Positions 63,429 through 64,000 of a DNA stretch of 64,000 nucleotides are shown piece after piece. The notes beneath the pieces were generated by a model. It saw nothing but the letters and a program-made list of their open reading frames with translations, was not told where the DNA came from and searched no databases. Position 1 is the first letter of the stretch. Each line of letters begins with the position of its first letter. This stretch comes from Spirochaetaceae bacterium UBA5556 (GTDB taxonomy: Bacteria; Spirochaetota; Spirochaetia; Treponematales; Rectinemataceae). Both the position numbers and the translations under genes were made by a program. The DNA is taken from NCBI GenBank assembly GCA_002425765.1, contig DIMW01000004.1, positions 62,001-126,000 on the forward strand, in the 5' to 3' direction.

Positions 63429-64000
63429 AAGATGTCTATCTCGACTGGGCGGCGACGACTCCCGCCGACCCTGAAATACTGCGGAGTTCTCTTGAGCCGA
63501 GCCTGGAGGCCTATGCCAATCCCTCAAGCAATCATTGGCTCGGCCGCCAGGCAAAACAGTCGTTGGAGGAATCCCGAACCAGCCTTATGCGCGCCCTGGG
63601 CATTTCGAAAGGCAGCCTTGTCTTTACCGGCAGCGGATCCGAAGCAGATCATATACCTTTGCTCGCGCTCCTGCACAGGCTAAAACCCCTCGATATACGT
63701 AGAGCTCCGCATGTCATCGTCTCCACAATCGAGCATTCGGCCATCGACTGCCAAATCCGCGCATTGCAGAAACTGGGCGTGGAAGTCTCCTGGATCAACC
63801 CTGACTCGCAGGGGCATGTCGATCCGGACCAGGTTGCGGCGCGCCTGAGAAAAGAGACGGTACTCGTCACTGTCATGGGTGTAAACAACGAAACGGGAGC
63901 CATACAAAACATATCTGCCATAGGGCAAAGGATCAAAGACACCGCGCAGGGAATCGGCATGAAAAAGCCCTGGTTTCACGTCGACGCGGTGCAGATGCTC
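63425..64000 (+). CDS. Cysteine desulfurase, NifS/IscS-like, 3' partial
   Basis: 192 codons are visible to the end of the window. Starts at ATG 63425 (ATGA overlap with the FTR-like gene). MKDVYLDWAATTPADPEI, GSGSEADHIPLL, VSTIEHSAI, VMGVNNETGAIQNI and WFHVDAVQML are the PLP-enzyme core motifs; the PLP Lys and catalytic Cys loop lie beyond the end. It supplies sulfur from cysteine for Fe-S clusters or thio-modification. The glutaredoxin and FTR neighbours fit a role in Fe-S or persulfide handling. Confidence 0.9.
   Translation, partial: MKDVYLDWAATTPADPEILRSSLEPSLEAYANPSSNHWLGRQAKQSLEESRTSLMRALGISKGSLVFTGSGSEADHIPLLALLHRLKPLDIRRAPHVIVSTIEHSAIDCQIRALQKLGVEVSWINPDSQGHVDPDQVAARLRKETVLVTVMGVNNETGAIQNISAIGQRIKDTAQGIGMKKPWFHVDAVQML

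Noticed and set aside
1..64000. Search for mobile elements, prophage, CRISPR arrays, toxin-antitoxin pairs and restriction systems
   Set aside because: No transposase, integrase, repeat-spacer array or defence gene was seen; the window is core genome.

Overview
The window is a chromosomal, housekeeping-dense stretch (about 60 protein genes, five tRNAs, no gap above 300 bases, no rRNA, no insertion sequence, no CRISPR) with the standard genetic code and middling GC. The gene families point to a spirochaete, most likely a free-living or commensal relative of Treponema/Rectinema. The indicators are a lipobox lipoprotein, a eukaryotic-type glycyl-tRNA synthetase beside GlnRS and GluRS, a riboswitch-controlled thiBPQ thiamine transporter, a tig-clpP-clpX operon, HflKC, a GH57-like protein, and an extra CMK-like kinase. 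The assignment is inferred from gene content; no 16S gene is present.

Layout. (1) 1-2337, plus strand: the 3' part of a radical SAM/DUF2344 fusion. (2) 2471-23188, minus strand: a nearly continuous co-directional block of about 20 kb. In transcription order it reads murC, yicC, a CMK-like kinase, an SDR, galM, prfB (with its +1 frameshift), an orphan secreted protein, ftsY, a LolCDE-type exporter, recA (with its own promoter), folK, scpA, scpB, rluB, cmk, rpsA, a sigma-54 activator, a TPR membrane protein and a lipoprotein. Many neighbours overlap by 4-14 bases. (3) 23267-25748, minus: a GH57-like protein behind a PAP2-like membrane protein. (4) 25853-28871, plus: an RluA-type pseudouridine synthase and hflKC. 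(5) 28876-37031: a phosphoesterase, deoD, HU and four aminoacyl-tRNA synthetases (tyrS, glyS, glnS, gltX). (6) 37145-42583: a small membrane protein, a HIT protein, thiN, cca, rnc, acpP, rpmF, coaD and a small orphan. (7) 42588-47480, plus: a RadiSam-type radical SAM enzyme, five tRNA genes (His, Arg, Lys, Leu, Gly), then tig-clpP-clpX. (8) 47489-51398, plus: a TPP riboswitch and thiBPQ. (9) 51346-56714, minus: aroK, dipeptidase, uvrB, an HtrA protease and a cobalamin adenosyltransferase. (10) 56823-64000: an aminoacyl-tRNA-protein transferase, a SurA/PpiD-type foldase, lepA, a class II photolyase, a glutaredoxin, an FTR-like iron-sulfur protein and the start of a cysteine desulfurase.

Functionally the window combines translation (rpsA, prfB, lepA, synthetases, tRNAs, cca, rluB, rpmF), protein targeting and quality control (ftsY, tig, clpXP, htrA, hflKC, SurA-like, Lol-type export, N-end-rule transferase), genome maintenance (recA, uvrB, phr, scpAB, HU) and cofactor supply (thiamine uptake plus ThiN, folK, coaD, cobalamin adenosylation, Fe-S/redox). 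I see no defence island, prophage or obvious new multi-gene system. The best second looks are the photolyase-glutaredoxin-FTR-desulfurase cluster, the TPP aptamer that runs straight into the thiB start codon, a kinase whose P-loop lysine is asparagine, a GH57 protein with a degenerate first motif, a Cys-rich tandem expansion in the radical SAM fusion, and a few orphan genes in conserved-looking positions.
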